Shown here piece by piece: positions 17,212 through 28,180 of a DNA stretch of 64,000 nucleotides (positions are counted from its first letter, which is position 1; each line of letters opens with the position of its first letter). The position numbers were made by a program, and so were the translations under genes. Under the pieces are notes generated by a model that worked only from the letters and a program-made list of their open reading frames with translations, was not told where the DNA came from and made no database searches. Origin of the DNA: Tsukamurella paurometabola (lineage in GTDB: Bacteria; Actinomycetota; Actinomycetes; Mycobacteriales; Mycobacteriaceae); assembly GCF_900631615.1 (NCBI RefSeq), contig NZ_LR131273.1:3256850-3320849 (forward strand), in the 5' to 3' direction.

Positions 17212-18672
<1,461 letters not shown>

Positions 18673-19629
18673 TCACACGGTGTAGCGGAGCTCCCGGGCG
18701 GCGCCGCCCGCGGGGACCCCGTCGTCACCGCACGGGAGCAGCGTGAGGGCCTCGCCCTGCGCGACGCCCATCCGGATGTCGGACAGGTCGCGCTGCGACC
18801 ACGGCTCGCGGCGGAAGAACATGTCGTCGAGGCCCTTGACGAACCACGACGCCGAGAACGCCAGGATGCCGACGACCTCGGCCACCCACAGCGGACCGAG
18901 GTGGAGCGGCAGCGTCGCACCCGCCCGCGCGGCGAGCAGACACAGCCCGCTCACCACCACGATCGTGAGCGCGCACCCGAAGTGGAACCGCCAACCGGCA
19001 CGATTGGACAGCTGCGCGAGGAGCCGCCGGAGACCGCCGCTCCCCACGGGCGCGACCGCCGGCCGCAGGAACGGATTCCGCCGGTCGTGGAGCGCGGTCG
19101 TGACGCACATGAGCACGAACATCACGAACACCACCAGCGCTGCGATCACGTGCACCGCGGCGGTTCGGTCGATGCCGAACGCGACCTGGAGGGGCGTCGC
19201 CGCCGGCGGCGACGCGCCCGCGCCACACTCGCCCGCGGGAACCGGTCCGGGAAGTCCCGTCGGGAAGGCGGCGACGGCGATCGCGGCCACGCCGGCGACC
19301 GTGCTCAGCGCGTTCGCCTCGGATCTCCGGTTGAGCTTGTAGGAGAACAGCAGGAACCCGACGATGCCCAGCCCGATGACGAAGATGTCGCGCGCCCCCG
19401 AGTGGTAGTAGACGCTGAGCGAGTCCCGTACCCGCACGCAGTACTCGCCCGAGGTGGCGAAGTCCACGGCGATGAGGGCGACGGGGAGCAGCAGCCCCAC
19501 GGCGCCGCCGTAGAACCGGATGATGAGCAGTGACCGCACCGAGTTCGATTCCTCGATCGCGCGGCGGTCCTCGGCGGGCATGGTGTCCAGGGCGCAGCTC
19601 CGGCGCGCGCCGCCGCTCGTCTCCGCCAT
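18673..19629 (-). CDS. Multi-pass membrane protein of unknown function
   Basis: 318 residues from ATG 19629, chosen for GGGAG upstream; the frame runs further but without a better start. Six or more hydrophobic helices are visible, among them LLIIRFYGGAVGLLLPVALIA, IFVIGLGIVGFLLF, VIAALVVFVMFVLMC and the segment around VVVSGLCLLAARAG. The motif SLSVYYHSGARD in the first external loop is notable. It ends base-to-base with aroG (convergent, no gap). Unrecognised family, perhaps DUF998-like; no function is assigned. Confidence 0.7.
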   Translation of the reverse strand: MAETSGGARRSCALDTMPAEDRRAIEESNSVRSLLIIRFYGGAVGLLLPVALIAVDFATSGEYCVRVRDSLSVYYHSGARDIFVIGLGIVGFLLFSYKLNRRSEANALSTVAGVAAIAVAAFPTGLPGPVPAGECGAGASPPAATPLQVAFGIDRTAAVHVIAALVVFVMFVLMCVTTALHDRRNPFLRPAVAPVGSGGLRRLLAQLSNRAGWRFHFGCALTIVVVSGLCLLAARAGATLPLHLGPLWVAEVVGILAFSASWFVKGLDDMFFRREPWSQRDLSDIRMGVAQGEALTLLPCGDDGVPAGGAARELRYTV

Positions 19630-19776
19630 CGCGACTCCCTTCGCCGTGCGGCCCCGCAGGTGCGGTCGCCCGGAGGCTAACAAGGCGCCGCGCCGGCCGC
19701 CCGGCTTCCCGATGAGGCGGGCCACAAATCGCCGGAATCACCCGCCGCTCCACCGGTCCCCTGGGACCATGCACCC

Positions 19777-21651
19777 ATGGGTGCCTACGCCGACGAATAC
19801 CGCCGCAGCATGACCGATCCGGAGGGCTTCTGGGCCGAGCAGGCCGCCGCGATCGACTGGATCACACCGCCGACGAAAGTACTCGACGGTGCGGGCGCGC
19901 CGCTGTACCGCTGGTTCCCGGATGCGGAGCTGAACACGTGTGTGAACGCGGTCGATCGGCACGTGGCGGCCGGGCGGGGCGATCAGCCGGCGGTGATCCA
20001 CGATTCGGCGATCACGGGCGAGGTGCAGACGCTCACGTACGCACAGCTGCTGGAGCGCGTCGCGAGGTTCGCGGGCGTGCTCTCCGGCCTCGGCGTGACC
20101 AAGGGCGACCGGGTGGTGATCTACCTGCCGATGATCACCGAGGCGGTGGTCGCGATGCTGGCGTGCGCGCGGATCGGGGCGGTGCACTCGGTGGTGTTCG
20201 GCGGCTTCGCGGCGCCGGAGCTGGCGGCGCGCCTCGACGACGCGCGGCCGAAGGCCATCGTCACCGCGTCGTGCGGCCTCGAGGGCTCGAAGGTGCTGCC
20301 GTACCTGCCGATCGTGCACGCGGCGATCGACGCCGCGGAGGCGAAGCCGGATGCGGTGGTGGTGTGGCAGCGGCCGCAGCTGACGGCGGAACTGGGCCCG
20401 CGCGATCACGATTGGGCAGCGGCGGAGGCGGCCGCGCAGCCCGCGGATCCGGTCGCGGTCGCGGCGACCGACCCGCTCTACATCCTCTACACCTCCGGCA
20501 CCACCGGCAAGCCGAAGGGCGTGGTGCGCGACAACGGCGGCCACGCGGTGGCGCTGGCCTACTCGATGCGGGCGATCTACGACGCGCACCCGGGCGAGGT
20601 GTGGTGGACCGCGTCTGACGTCGGCTGGGTCGTGGGCCACAGCTACATCGTCTACGCGCCGCTGCTCATCGGCGCCACGACCGTGGTCTACGAGGGCAAG
20701 CCCGTCGGCACCCCGGATGCGGGTGCGTTCTGGCGGGTGATCGAGCGGCACGGGGTGAGCAACCTGTTCACCGCGCCGACAGCGCTGCGCGCGATCCGCA
20801 AGGAGGACCCGGATGCGGAGTTCCTTGCGAAGTCGGACGTCTCGTCGCTGCGGACGCTGTTCATGGCGGGCGAGCGGCTCGACCCGGACACGTACGAGTG
20901 GGCGTCGGCGAAACTGGGCGTGCCGGTGATCGACCACTGGTGGCAGACGGAGACGGGCTGGCCGATCGCGGCCAATCTCCGTGGGGTGGAGCCGATGCCG
21001 GTCAAGCCGGGCAGCGCCACCGTCCCGGTGCCGGGGTTCGGCGTGCGGATCGTCGACGACGCCGGGCAGGACGTGCCCGCGGGCGCCGAAGGCGCCGTGG
21101 TGATCTCGCTGCCGCTGCCGCCCGGAACGCTGCCCACGCTGTGGGGCGCGGATGCACGGTACATCGAGTCGTACCTGTCCACGTTCCCCGGCAACTACCT
21201 CACGGGCGACGGCGGCTATCTCGACGAGGACGGCTACCTGTTCGTCATGGGCCGCACCGACGACGTGATCAACGTGGCCGGGCACCGGCTCTCGACCGGC
21301 GCGCTGGAGGCGGCGATCGCCGGGCACCCCGCCGTCGCGGAGTGTGCGGTGATCGGCGTCGCGGATCAGCTCAAGGGACAGCTGCCGCGGGCGCTGGTGG
21401 CGCTCAAGGCCGGCGGCGACTGGGACCACGACACGGTGCGCGCCGAGATCGTCCAGCAGGTGCGCGAGACGATCGGCGCCGTCGCCGCGCTCAAGGAGGT
21501 CGCGATCGTCGCGGCCCTGCCCAAGACCCGCTCCGGGAAGATCCTGCGGCGCAGCATGCGCGCCATCGCCGAGGGACGCGACGAGGCGGTCCCGTCGACG
21601 ATCGAGAACCCGGCCGTCCTCGACGACCTGCGGGGCGTGCTCCGCGGCTAG
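19777..21651 (+). CDS. Acetyl-/propionyl-CoA synthetase (AcsA/PrpE-like)
   Basis: 624 residues of the short-chain acyl-CoA synthetase family, which makes acyl-CoA from the free acid through acyl-AMP. Seen: LYRWFPDAELNTCVNAVDRH (N-terminal family block), LYILYTSGTTGKPKGVVRDN near residue 230, DHWWQTETGWP near 387, YLTGDGGYLDEDGY and the C-terminal TRSGKILRRSMR, whose lysine is the acetylation switch. The spacing and N terminus look more like propionyl-CoA synthetase, but acetate use is possible. The stop overlaps that of the convergent gene at CTAG. Confidence 0.9.
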   Translation: MGAYADEYRRSMTDPEGFWAEQAAAIDWITPPTKVLDGAGAPLYRWFPDAELNTCVNAVDRHVAAGRGDQPAVIHDSAITGEVQTLTYAQLLERVARFAGVLSGLGVTKGDRVVIYLPMITEAVVAMLACARIGAVHSVVFGGFAAPELAARLDDARPKAIVTASCGLEGSKVLPYLPIVHAAIDAAEAKPDAVVVWQRPQLTAELGPRDHDWAAAEAAAQPADPVAVAATDPLYILYTSGTTGKPKGVVRDNGGHAVALAYSMRAIYDAHPGEVWWTASDVGWVVGHSYIVYAPLLIGATTVVYEGKPVGTPDAGAFWRVIERHGVSNLFTAPTALRAIRKEDPDAEFLAKSDVSSLRTLFMAGERLDPDTYEWASAKLGVPVIDHWWQTETGWPIAANLRGVEPMPVKPGSATVPVPGFGVRIVDDAGQDVPAGAEGAVVISLPLPPGTLPTLWGADARYIESYLSTFPGNYLTGDGGYLDEDGYLFVMGRTDDVINVAGHRLSTGALEAAIAGHPAVAECAVIGVADQLKGQLPRALVALKAGGDWDHDTVRAEIVQQVRETIGAVAALKEVAIVAALPKTRSGKILRRSMRAIAEGRDEAVPSTIENPAVLDDLRGVLRG

Positions 21652-22757
21652 CGCTGCAGCAGCGGCGCGCTGCGGTAGCTCCAGAGGCCGAGGGTGCTCA
21701 GCGCGTCGCGGTAGATGCTGCGCAGCTCATCCGTGGACGGCGTCGCCAGCTCGGCGAGCGGCTTGTCCACGGCCGCTACGGAACTCACCGTGAACGTCGC
21801 GGGCAGGTTCTCCCGCGCCGCCAGGATCAGGTCGACGGTGCCGCGCCGCACGTGGCTCGCGGAGCTCACGACGATCGCGTGCTCGATCCGCTGTGTCGCG
21901 AGCACGTACGAGCTGTACAGCGCGTTCTCGACGGTGGTGCGGGCGAAGTTCTCGTCGGTGATCCGCGCCGCGTCGACGCCCCGCTCCACGAGCCAGTTCT
22001 TCATCAGCGCGCCCTCGGTGTTACCGGCCTGCTCCACGCCGCCGGTCACCACGATCGGTGCCGCGGGGAGGGCGCGCGCCACTTCGAGGGTCTTCTCCAG
22101 GCGCTGGATCAGCGGCGCGTCCATCGTGCCGTCCTTCTTCAGCGCGTAGCCGAGCACGACGATGCCGGTGGCCGGCGGGGCGATCCGCGGCGGCGAGTCG
22201 GTCAGGGTGGCCCCGACGGCCCGATCGATCGCGGTGAACAGCGCCTCGACCTCCGGGACCCGGTCGGGTGCGACCCGGCGCAGCTGCTCGACCTCCGCCG
22301 CCGAGCCCGCGGCGTCGCCGAGGAAGCGGTTCCAGACGGCGAGGTAGGTGTGCGCATCGTCGTCGTCCGGCGCGACGTCGAGGACCTTGCGGTACAGCTC
22401 CAGGGCGCCGGGGACGTTCTTCTGCGCGATCCGCGCCGACGCCGCGCTGAACAGGAGGTCGGCCCGGTACGGCGCGAGCGCGGACGCGGCCAGCAGTTTC
22501 TGCTCGACCACCGCCATGTTGTCCACCGTCTTGTCGGTGTTACCGGCAGTCGATGTGCGGGTGGGGGAGTCGAAGGCCTCCTTCGCCTCCGCGAGCAGCG
22601 CGGCCACCTGGCCTGCGACGCCGCGCGTCGCGGCGGACGAGGACGCCGCGGACGGCGCCGGCGCACCGTCGGGGGAGTTCGACGTGCAGCCGGCGAGAAC
22701 GATCGCGCCGATCGCGGCGAGGGCGACGGTCCGGGGCAGGGCGGAGGTCCGCTTCAT
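21648..22757 (-). CDS. YdcF/SanA-type (DUF218) lipoprotein with helical N-terminal region
   Basis: 369 residues starting at ATG 22757. Lipobox IVLAGC with Cys23, then a low-complexity linker and a TPR-like helical region (ARIAQKNVPGALELYRKVLDVAP). The C-terminal half is a DUF218 domain: GIVVLGYALKKDG, IVVTGGVEQAGNTEG, TTVENALYS and AIVVSSASHVRRG. DUF218 proteins of the SanA/ElyC type are tied to envelope integrity and polyprenyl-lipid handling. Stops of this gene and the acyl-CoA synthetase overlap tail to tail. Confidence 0.83.
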   Translation of the reverse strand: MKRTSALPRTVALAAIGAIVLAGCTSNSPDGAPAPSAASSSAATRGVAGQVAALLAEAKEAFDSPTRTSTAGNTDKTVDNMAVVEQKLLAASALAPYRADLLFSAASARIAQKNVPGALELYRKVLDVAPDDDDAHTYLAVWNRFLGDAAGSAAEVEQLRRVAPDRVPEVEALFTAIDRAVGATLTDSPPRIAPPATGIVVLGYALKKDGTMDAPLIQRLEKTLEVARALPAAPIVVTGGVEQAGNTEGALMKNWLVERGVDAARITDENFARTTVENALYSSYVLATQRIEHAIVVSSASHVRRGTVDLILAARENLPATFTVSSVAAVDKPLAELATPSTDELRSIYRDALSTLGLWSYRSAPLLQR

Positions 22758-22797
22758 GGGGCACAGGCTAGCCCGCGGGCCCGCGCCGCGCCGGGTA

Positions 22798-23565
22798 TCA
22801 GTCCGCGCGCTGGGCGAGCTTGAGCAGGCGGCCGAGGAGCTCGTCGCCGGCGAGCTCGGTCTCCGCGGCGTCGCGGTCGCGGTCCGACTCCGTGTCGTGT
22901 TCGCCGTGCACCTGCGTGTGCAGCTGTTCCATCCGGCGGTCCAGTTGCTCGGCGACGGCCGCAGCCGCGGAGAGCTCATCCTGGAGGTGGGCGGGGACGG
23001 CACCGTCGTACTTGTAGAAGATCTTGTGCTCCAGGCTGGCCCAGAAGTCCATGGCGATCGTCCGGATCTGCAGTTCGACGGGCACGTGCACGGGGCCGGT
23101 CGAGAGGAAGACGGGGATCTCGACGATGGCGTGCAGGCTCTTGTAGCCGTTGGGCTTCGGGGATGCGATGTAGTCCTTGACCACCACGACGCGCACGTCG
23201 TCCTGTGCGGTGATCGTTTCGAGGATCCGATAGGTATCGGCGATGAAGCTGCACGTGATCCGGATGCCCGCGATGTCGGTGATCGTCTCGCGGATCAGCG
23301 GCAGCTCCGGCGCGATGCCGCGGCGGGCCACCTTCTTGACGATGCTCTCGGGCTTCTTGATCCGCGAGGTGACGTGCTCGATCGGGTTGTATCGATGCAG
23401 CTGAAGGAACTCCTCGCGGAGGATCGTCACCTTGGTGAGCACCTCCTTCACGGCGAACTGGTACTCCATGAGGAAGCGGGTCAGCTCGTCGCGCATGCGG
23501 CGTGCCCGGGCCAGTGTCGCGGCGTCGGGAACGAAGCCGGGATCGAACGGCGCGGGGCTGCTCAT
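22798..23565 (-). CDS. Small alarmone synthetase-like (RelA/SpoT domain) protein
   Basis: 255 residues with a single RelA_SpoT synthetase domain and no HD hydrolase, TGS or ACT domain. Seen: ITDIAGIRITCSFIADTYR, the G-loop-like KDYIASPKPNGYKSLHAIVEIP and the catalytic-face block VELQIRTIAMDFWASLEHK. This matches YjbM/YwaC-type enzymes that make (p)ppGpp from GTP/GDP and ATP. It follows pknL on the same strand, 16 bases from its stop codon, so alarmone synthesis and a wall-sensing kinase may share a transcript. Confidence 0.9.
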   Translation of the reverse strand: MSSPAPFDPGFVPDAATLARARRMRDELTRFLMEYQFAVKEVLTKVTILREEFLQLHRYNPIEHVTSRIKKPESIVKKVARRGIAPELPLIRETITDIAGIRITCSFIADTYRILETITAQDDVRVVVVKDYIASPKPNGYKSLHAIVEIPVFLSTGPVHVPVELQIRTIAMDFWASLEHKIFYKYDGAVPAHLQDELSAAAAVAEQLDRRMEQLHTQVHGEHDTESDRDRDAAETELAGDELLGRLLKLAQRAD

Positions 23566-23581
23566 CGACGCTCCCGGGTCG

Positions 23582-25777
23582 TCACGGCAGGGCCGTGACG
23601 GTCACCGTCGACCCGGCCTGCACGCGCGAGCCGCCGCCCGGATCCTGCCAGATGACCTGCGACTTGTCGGAGGCGAAGATGCCGTTGACCTTGACCTGCA
23701 GGCCTGCGTCGCGGAGCACCGACCGCGCCTGGGCGACGTTCATGCCGGTCACCGACGGCACCGTGACGCGAGAGGCCATCGTGACGGTGACCCGCTTGTT
23801 CGCCGGGTCGACGCGGCCACCCGCGGACGGGCTCGTCGACGTGACGACCGACCCCGAGCCGGTCTCCCCGGTGATCTCCGCGACGAGGCCCGCGCGCTGC
23901 AGCAACTGCTGCGCCTCGGCCGCGGTCTTACCGGTCACGTCGGGCACGGTCAGGGCGTTCGAGACGAGCAGCGTCACGCTGCCGCCCTTGTTCACCTGAC
24001 CCGACGGGTCGGTGCCGAACACCTTCCCGGCCTCGGTCCCGGAGTCGAACTGTTGCTTGGTCTCCTTGACCGAGAGACCCGCCGCGCGCAGCAGGGTCGT
24101 GGCTTCCTCGGGGGTCCGGCCGCGCACGTCGGGGATGTCGACGGGCTCGTTGCCGGCGGAGGCGACCACTGTCACCGTCGAGCCGACGGCGACGCGCGTG
24201 CCGGGCGTGGGCGAGAGGCCGATGACACCGCCCTGCGGGATGTCTCGGCTGAACTGCGCCGGACCCTGCTTGGGGACCAGGCCGTTGTCGCGCAGCTGCT
24301 TCTCGACGTTCTCGGGGCTGTCGCCCGGGCGGAACTGGGGGACGGTCGGGCGCCCGCGGGAGTACTCGATGGTGACGGTGCCGAAGCGGCTGATCCGGCT
24401 GCCGGCGGACGGGTCGACCCGGGTGATCGTGTCCTCGGTGATGTCGTTGCTGTAGCTGCCGGCGAGCTCGACGTCGAGACCCGCGTCCTTGATCGCCTGC
24501 TCCGCCGCGGGGCGATCCATACCCGTGACGTTCGGCACCGTCGTGTACTGCCCGGACGCGAACCACCACCCGCCGAACGCGAGCAGGAGGGAGACGACCG
24601 CGATGAGCGCGACGATGATCCACGACTTCGCGCGCCCCTTCCGGGGCGGCACCCACTGCGGTGGGGCGTTCTCGGACGGCAGCGGCTCGTGCATCGTCTC
24701 GGCACGGGTGTGCTGGACCGGGGTGGCCGGCGCGGCTGGCTGCGCGAGGGTGGGCGGCGGTACTGCGGGCGGGGCGCCGGGCACGGCCTGGCCGGGGCGA
24801 GGCTGCCCCGGCATGAGCGCGCCCGTCGGCTCGGCGGCGGCGGGGATCAGCGGCTCGCCGCGCTGCGCGTACATCGCGGCGGCGGCGCGCTGCTCCGCGC
24901 TCGACTGGGGCGCGGGCACGGTGAACGGCGGGAGGTCGAGGTCCTCGGCGATCGCGGTGAGGGCCTCGGCCATGGCGAAGCCGTCCGCGTAGCGGCGCGA
25001 CGGGTCGCGGTCGGTGGCGCGGGCGACGAACTCGTCGAACTCCGGCGGCACGCCCGCGATCGCGGCGCCCGGCCGCGGCACGTCGTTGTGCAGCCGCTGG
25101 TAGGCGAGCGAGATCGCGGTGTCGCCGGTGAAGGGCACCTGGCCGGTGAGCAACTCGTAGACGAGGATGCCGCTCGAGTAGACGTCGGAACGGGCATCGG
25201 CGTTGCCGGACTCCACCTGTTCCGGCGAGAGATACGCGGCCGTGCCGAGGATCACCGACGAACTGGTCACGGACGCCGCGGCGATGGCGCGGACCAGACC
25301 GAAGTCGGCGACCTTGACCTCGCCGCCGTCGGAGATGAGGACGTTCTCCGGCTTCACGTCGCGGTGCACCAGGCCGGCCCGGTGCGCCGTCCCCAGCGCC
25401 GTGAGCACGGGCCCCATGACGGCGGCCACCGCGTGCGGAGGCATGGGGCCGCGCTCGCCGAGCAGCTCGCGCAGCGTGCCGCCCGTGACCAGCTCCATCA
25501 CGAGGAAGGCCAGGTCTCCGTCGACGCCCTGGTCGTAGACGGCCACGAGACCGGGATCCTTGAGCTTGGCGACCGCACGCGCCTCGAACTCGAAGCGGGA
25601 GACGAACTGCGCGTCGGCCGCGTACTTGGGGTCCATCACCTTGATCGCGATGGGGCGGTCGAGCCGCAGGTCGAGGCCCATGTAGACGGTGGACATGCCG
25701 CCACGCGCGATCACCGCATCGATGCGGTAGCGGCCCTCGATGCGGGCACCGATCAGCCGGTCGCGCGGGGTGTTCAC
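23582..25777 (-). CDS. pknL: Serine/threonine kinase PknL with five PASTA domains
   Basis: 731 residues from GTG 25777. Cytoplasmic Hanks-type kinase: ATP-site K46, HRD D140, N145, DFG 158-160 and the APE-like YLSPEQ. A Pro-rich juxtamembrane linker (about 290-380) leads to one membrane helix (about 386-406). Outside are five PASTA repeats starting near 412, 476, 545, 608 and 670, each beginning with a VP/IP-x-V pattern; such repeats bind uncrosslinked muropeptides. From memory the M. tuberculosis PknL lacks PASTA repeats, while that of Corynebacterium has them. It diverges from its known partner gene, the Rv2175c homologue. Confidence 0.95.
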   Translation of the reverse strand: MNTPRDRLIGARIEGRYRIDAVIARGGMSTVYMGLDLRLDRPIAIKVMDPKYAADAQFVSRFEFEARAVAKLKDPGLVAVYDQGVDGDLAFLVMELVTGGTLRELLGERGPMPPHAVAAVMGPVLTALGTAHRAGLVHRDVKPENVLISDGGEVKVADFGLVRAIAAASVTSSSVILGTAAYLSPEQVESGNADARSDVYSSGILVYELLTGQVPFTGDTAISLAYQRLHNDVPRPGAAIAGVPPEFDEFVARATDRDPSRRYADGFAMAEALTAIAEDLDLPPFTVPAPQSSAEQRAAAAMYAQRGEPLIPAAAEPTGALMPGQPRPGQAVPGAPPAVPPPTLAQPAAPATPVQHTRAETMHEPLPSENAPPQWVPPRKGRAKSWIIVALIAVVSLLLAFGGWWFASGQYTTVPNVTGMDRPAAEQAIKDAGLDVELAGSYSNDITEDTITRVDPSAGSRISRFGTVTIEYSRGRPTVPQFRPGDSPENVEKQLRDNGLVPKQGPAQFSRDIPQGGVIGLSPTPGTRVAVGSTVTVVASAGNEPVDIPDVRGRTPEEATTLLRAAGLSVKETKQQFDSGTEAGKVFGTDPSGQVNKGGSVTLLVSNALTVPDVTGKTAAEAQQLLQRAGLVAEITGETGSGSVVTSTSPSAGGRVDPANKRVTVTMASRVTVPSVTGMNVAQARSVLRDAGLQVKVNGIFASDKSQVIWQDPGGGSRVQAGSTVTVTALP

Positions 25778-25874
25778 CTTCTCCGGGTCCTCTCGATGTG
25801 TGCGGTGTCGACAGTTCAGCCTAGCGACCCCGGGGGTGGAAGGGCCGAATCCGTGCGCTGGGTACAGTGTGACG

Positions 25875-26255
25875 GTGAGCTCCGTCCCGTATCTCAGCGA
25901 CGATCTGCTGCCCGAGGGCACCGCCACCTACAGCGTCTCCACGGTCGCGAAGGGCCTCGGCGTGTCGCAGTCGAAGGTGCTGCAGTTGCTGCGCGACCGG
26001 CAGCTGATCGCCGTCCGGCGCGGTGGCGACTTCCACATCCCGCGTTTGTTCTTCGGCGAGGTCGACGGCCGCTTCTCCATCGCCAAGCACTTCACGGGCC
26101 TGCTCAGCGTGCTCCGCGACGGCGGCTTCCGCGAGGAGGAGATCCTGCGCTGGCTGTTCGAGCCGCAGGAGGACCTGGGCGACTGCCCCGCCGAGCTGCT
26201 GCACACGGACTCCGCGCGCGAGATCATCCGCCGCGCGCAGTCGATGGCGTTCTGA
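25875..26255 (+). CDS. Rv2175c-type DNA-binding protein, likely PknL substrate
   Basis: 126 residues; GTG 25875 (an in-frame GTG at 25869 is also possible). A winged helix-turn-helix: STVAKGLGVSQSKVLQLLRDRQLIAVRR, followed by IPRLFFGEVDGRF, LLSVLRDGGFREEEILRWLF and a C-terminal REIIRRAQSMAF. In M. tuberculosis the homologue binds DNA and loses that ability when PknL phosphorylates its N-terminal threonine. The short N terminus here has TATYS, with candidate phosphosites. It is divergent from pknL, the usual arrangement. Confidence 0.9.
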   Translation: MSSVPYLSDDLLPEGTATYSVSTVAKGLGVSQSKVLQLLRDRQLIAVRRGGDFHIPRLFFGEVDGRFSIAKHFTGLLSVLRDGGFREEEILRWLFEPQEDLGDCPAELLHTDSAREIIRRAQSMAF

Positions 26256-26353
26256 CCACTGGCGCGTTCGCCGCGAACCCGGACGGACGCTGAAGTACGC
26301 GAGTCCGGGTGATGCTGTTGCACCAAGCTATTCAGAATTTGAATGGCTGCGGG

Positions 26354-26659
26354 TCACTCCGGCTCTGGTCTCGTCGTCGGGTGGCCGTTCTCTTCGAGCC
26401 ACGACTCGTATTCGTAGATCATGTTCTCGAGTACGACCCGCTCCACTCCTGTGAGTGCGTCAGACTGTGTGGCGAGTCGCCGGAGCAACCGCAGTCTGTG
26501 ATGGAGGTTCTCTGGTGGCAAGTGCTCGGTCAACCAGGTCGAGTGTCCCACAGCTTCGACGATCACACCGTCCGAGACGACAGCTCGCACCCTGTCCCGG
26601 AGGGTGACCGCGTCGCGTTCGCTCAGCGGGTACGCCTCGACGGTGAACTGCTCGTCCAT
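26354..26659 (-). CDS. Small acidic protein downstream of mptA
   Basis: 101 residues, starting at ATG 26659 in an ATGA overlap with the mptA stop, so translation is coupled. Highly charged and mostly helical: LSERDAVTLRDRVRAVV, LPPENLHHRLRLLRRLATQ and ENMIYEYESWLEENG. No signal peptide or membrane helix. It is unrecognised; the coupling to mptA suggests an accessory role, but the sequence gives no direct clue. Confidence 0.7.
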   Translation of the reverse strand: MDEQFTVEAYPLSERDAVTLRDRVRAVVSDGVIVEAVGHSTWLTEHLPPENLHHRLRLLRRLATQSDALTGVERVVLENMIYEYESWLEENGHPTTRPEPE

Positions 26660-28170
26660 CACACGACGGAGGGTGCCAGCCCGAGCTTCGGCCGGACCTT
26701 CAGCGGGTCCGGGCCCAGCAGCGACCAGCCGGCGAGCGCGCCCAGCGCGACCGCCAACGCCACGTTCCACAGCGAGTACAGGCCGATCGAGCCCGTCGGC
26801 ATGAAGACCACCATGAGCCACACCGACAGGCCCGCGATGATCGCCAGCGTGCGCCGCGACCAGGTGAACGCGCCCGCCACGGCCAGCGGCCAGGTGTAGT
26901 ACCAGGGCAGCGATGCGGGGGAGAGCACGCACACGGCGAGCAGCCCCAGCAGGATGCCCATGACGTTGCGCCGCTCGTTCTGCCGGAACCGCCACCACAG
27001 CACCACGAGGGTGACCGCCAGCAGGACGATGCCCAGCGCGCGGGTCACCACGAGGATCGGTGCCAGGTGGAGGTCGGTGAACGGGGCGGCCAGGAACGCC
27101 GTGATCTGCGCGACCGCCGTCGGCAGGGTGATGTAGTTGATGATCTTGATCGACCCGGCCAGCGCGGTCGTCCAGCCCAGGCCCACGCCGGCGATCAGCG
27201 AGAACGCCGCGAACAGCGCGACGAAGGCGCCGAGCGAGGCCGCCAGCACCGTGCCGAAGGCCTTCGCCGTCGATTCCCCGGGGTTCGCCTCGCGCCGGTG
27301 ATGGAACCAGATCCACACCACGAAGGGCAGCGCGATCGCGGCGGTGCCCTTGACGGCGACCGCCGTCACGATCACCGCGACCCCGAACAGGTGCTGCCGG
27401 TCGAGCACCATCGCGATGCCCGCCACCATGAGGCCCACCATGAGGGCCTCGTTGTGCACGCCGCCCACGAGATGCACGATCACCAGGGGGTTGAGCACCG
27501 CGAACCACAACGACACGGACGGCTTCGCACCGAAGTGCCGCGCCAGCTTCGCGACGCCCCACACCGAGAGGGCGATGCCGGGGAGCATGACGAGCCGCAG
27601 GGCGATGACGCCGGCGAGCACGTCGTCGCCGCACAACTGGGTGATCCACTTCGCGATGAGGATGAACAGCGGGCCGTAGGGCGCGGTGGTCGTGGTCCAG
27701 ATGCCGCTCACATCGTCGAGGAGGCCGTTCGGGTTCACGACCGGGCCGTCGACGTACGGGTCGAAGCCGTCGCGCAGCAGTGCCCCCTGCGCGAGGTAGG
27801 AGTACGCGTCGCGCGAGTACAGGGGAACGGCCACCAGCAGGGGCGCGATCCACAGCGCGACGGTGCCGGCGACCTGCGGGACCTCCAGCCGGCCGGCGAG
27901 CGCGCCGCGACCCAGCCGGATCCACGCGATCACGAGCAGGGCGATCCCGGTCCAGAACAGGATCGAGCTCAGCACCAGGCCGTGGCCGAAACGCAGCCAC
28001 GACAGGTGCGCCGCCTCGAGCGTGGTGTCGTGCACGCGGATCGCCCCCGCACCGAAGCTGCCCAGGGTGGTCAGGACCGCGCCGAGCAGCCCGAGCAGGG
28101 CGGGGCGCCCCTCGGGCGAGCGCAGGAAGGTGCTGTAGCCGCGCAGCGCGGACTGAACTGATCCGGACAT
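26659..28170 (-). CDS. mptA: Alpha-(1->6)-mannopyranosyltransferase MptA
   Basis: 503 residues with about a dozen membrane helices: a GT-C polyprenyl-phosphate-mannose transferase. The first periplasmic loop has the acidic pair in SRDAYSY near residue 118, followed by GFDPYVDGP and APYGPLF, typical of the MptA family. It builds the distal part of the lipomannan alpha-1,6-mannan backbone on the outer side of the membrane, downstream of PimB. The position matches Rv2174 beside pknL/Rv2175c. Confidence 0.92.
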   Translation of the reverse strand: MSGSVQSALRGYSTFLRSPEGRPALLGLLGAVLTTLGSFGAGAIRVHDTTLEAAHLSWLRFGHGLVLSSILFWTGIALLVIAWIRLGRGALAGRLEVPQVAGTVALWIAPLLVAVPLYSRDAYSYLAQGALLRDGFDPYVDGPVVNPNGLLDDVSGIWTTTTAPYGPLFILIAKWITQLCGDDVLAGVIALRLVMLPGIALSVWGVAKLARHFGAKPSVSLWFAVLNPLVIVHLVGGVHNEALMVGLMVAGIAMVLDRQHLFGVAVIVTAVAVKGTAAIALPFVVWIWFHHRREANPGESTAKAFGTVLAASLGAFVALFAAFSLIAGVGLGWTTALAGSIKIINYITLPTAVAQITAFLAAPFTDLHLAPILVVTRALGIVLLAVTLVVLWWRFRQNERRNVMGILLGLLAVCVLSPASLPWYYTWPLAVAGAFTWSRRTLAIIAGLSVWLMVVFMPTGSIGLYSLWNVALAVALGALAGWSLLGPDPLKVRPKLGLAPSVV

Positions 28171-28180
28171 CCCCGCCAGT

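Noticed and set aside
23432-26293. A 953-residue open frame on the plus strand opposite pknL, and similar long frames opposite most genes.
   Set aside because: High GC content leaves few stops in antisense frames; these translate to low-complexity Arg/Gly/Ala/His sequence with no domain, while the minus-strand frames encode clear families.
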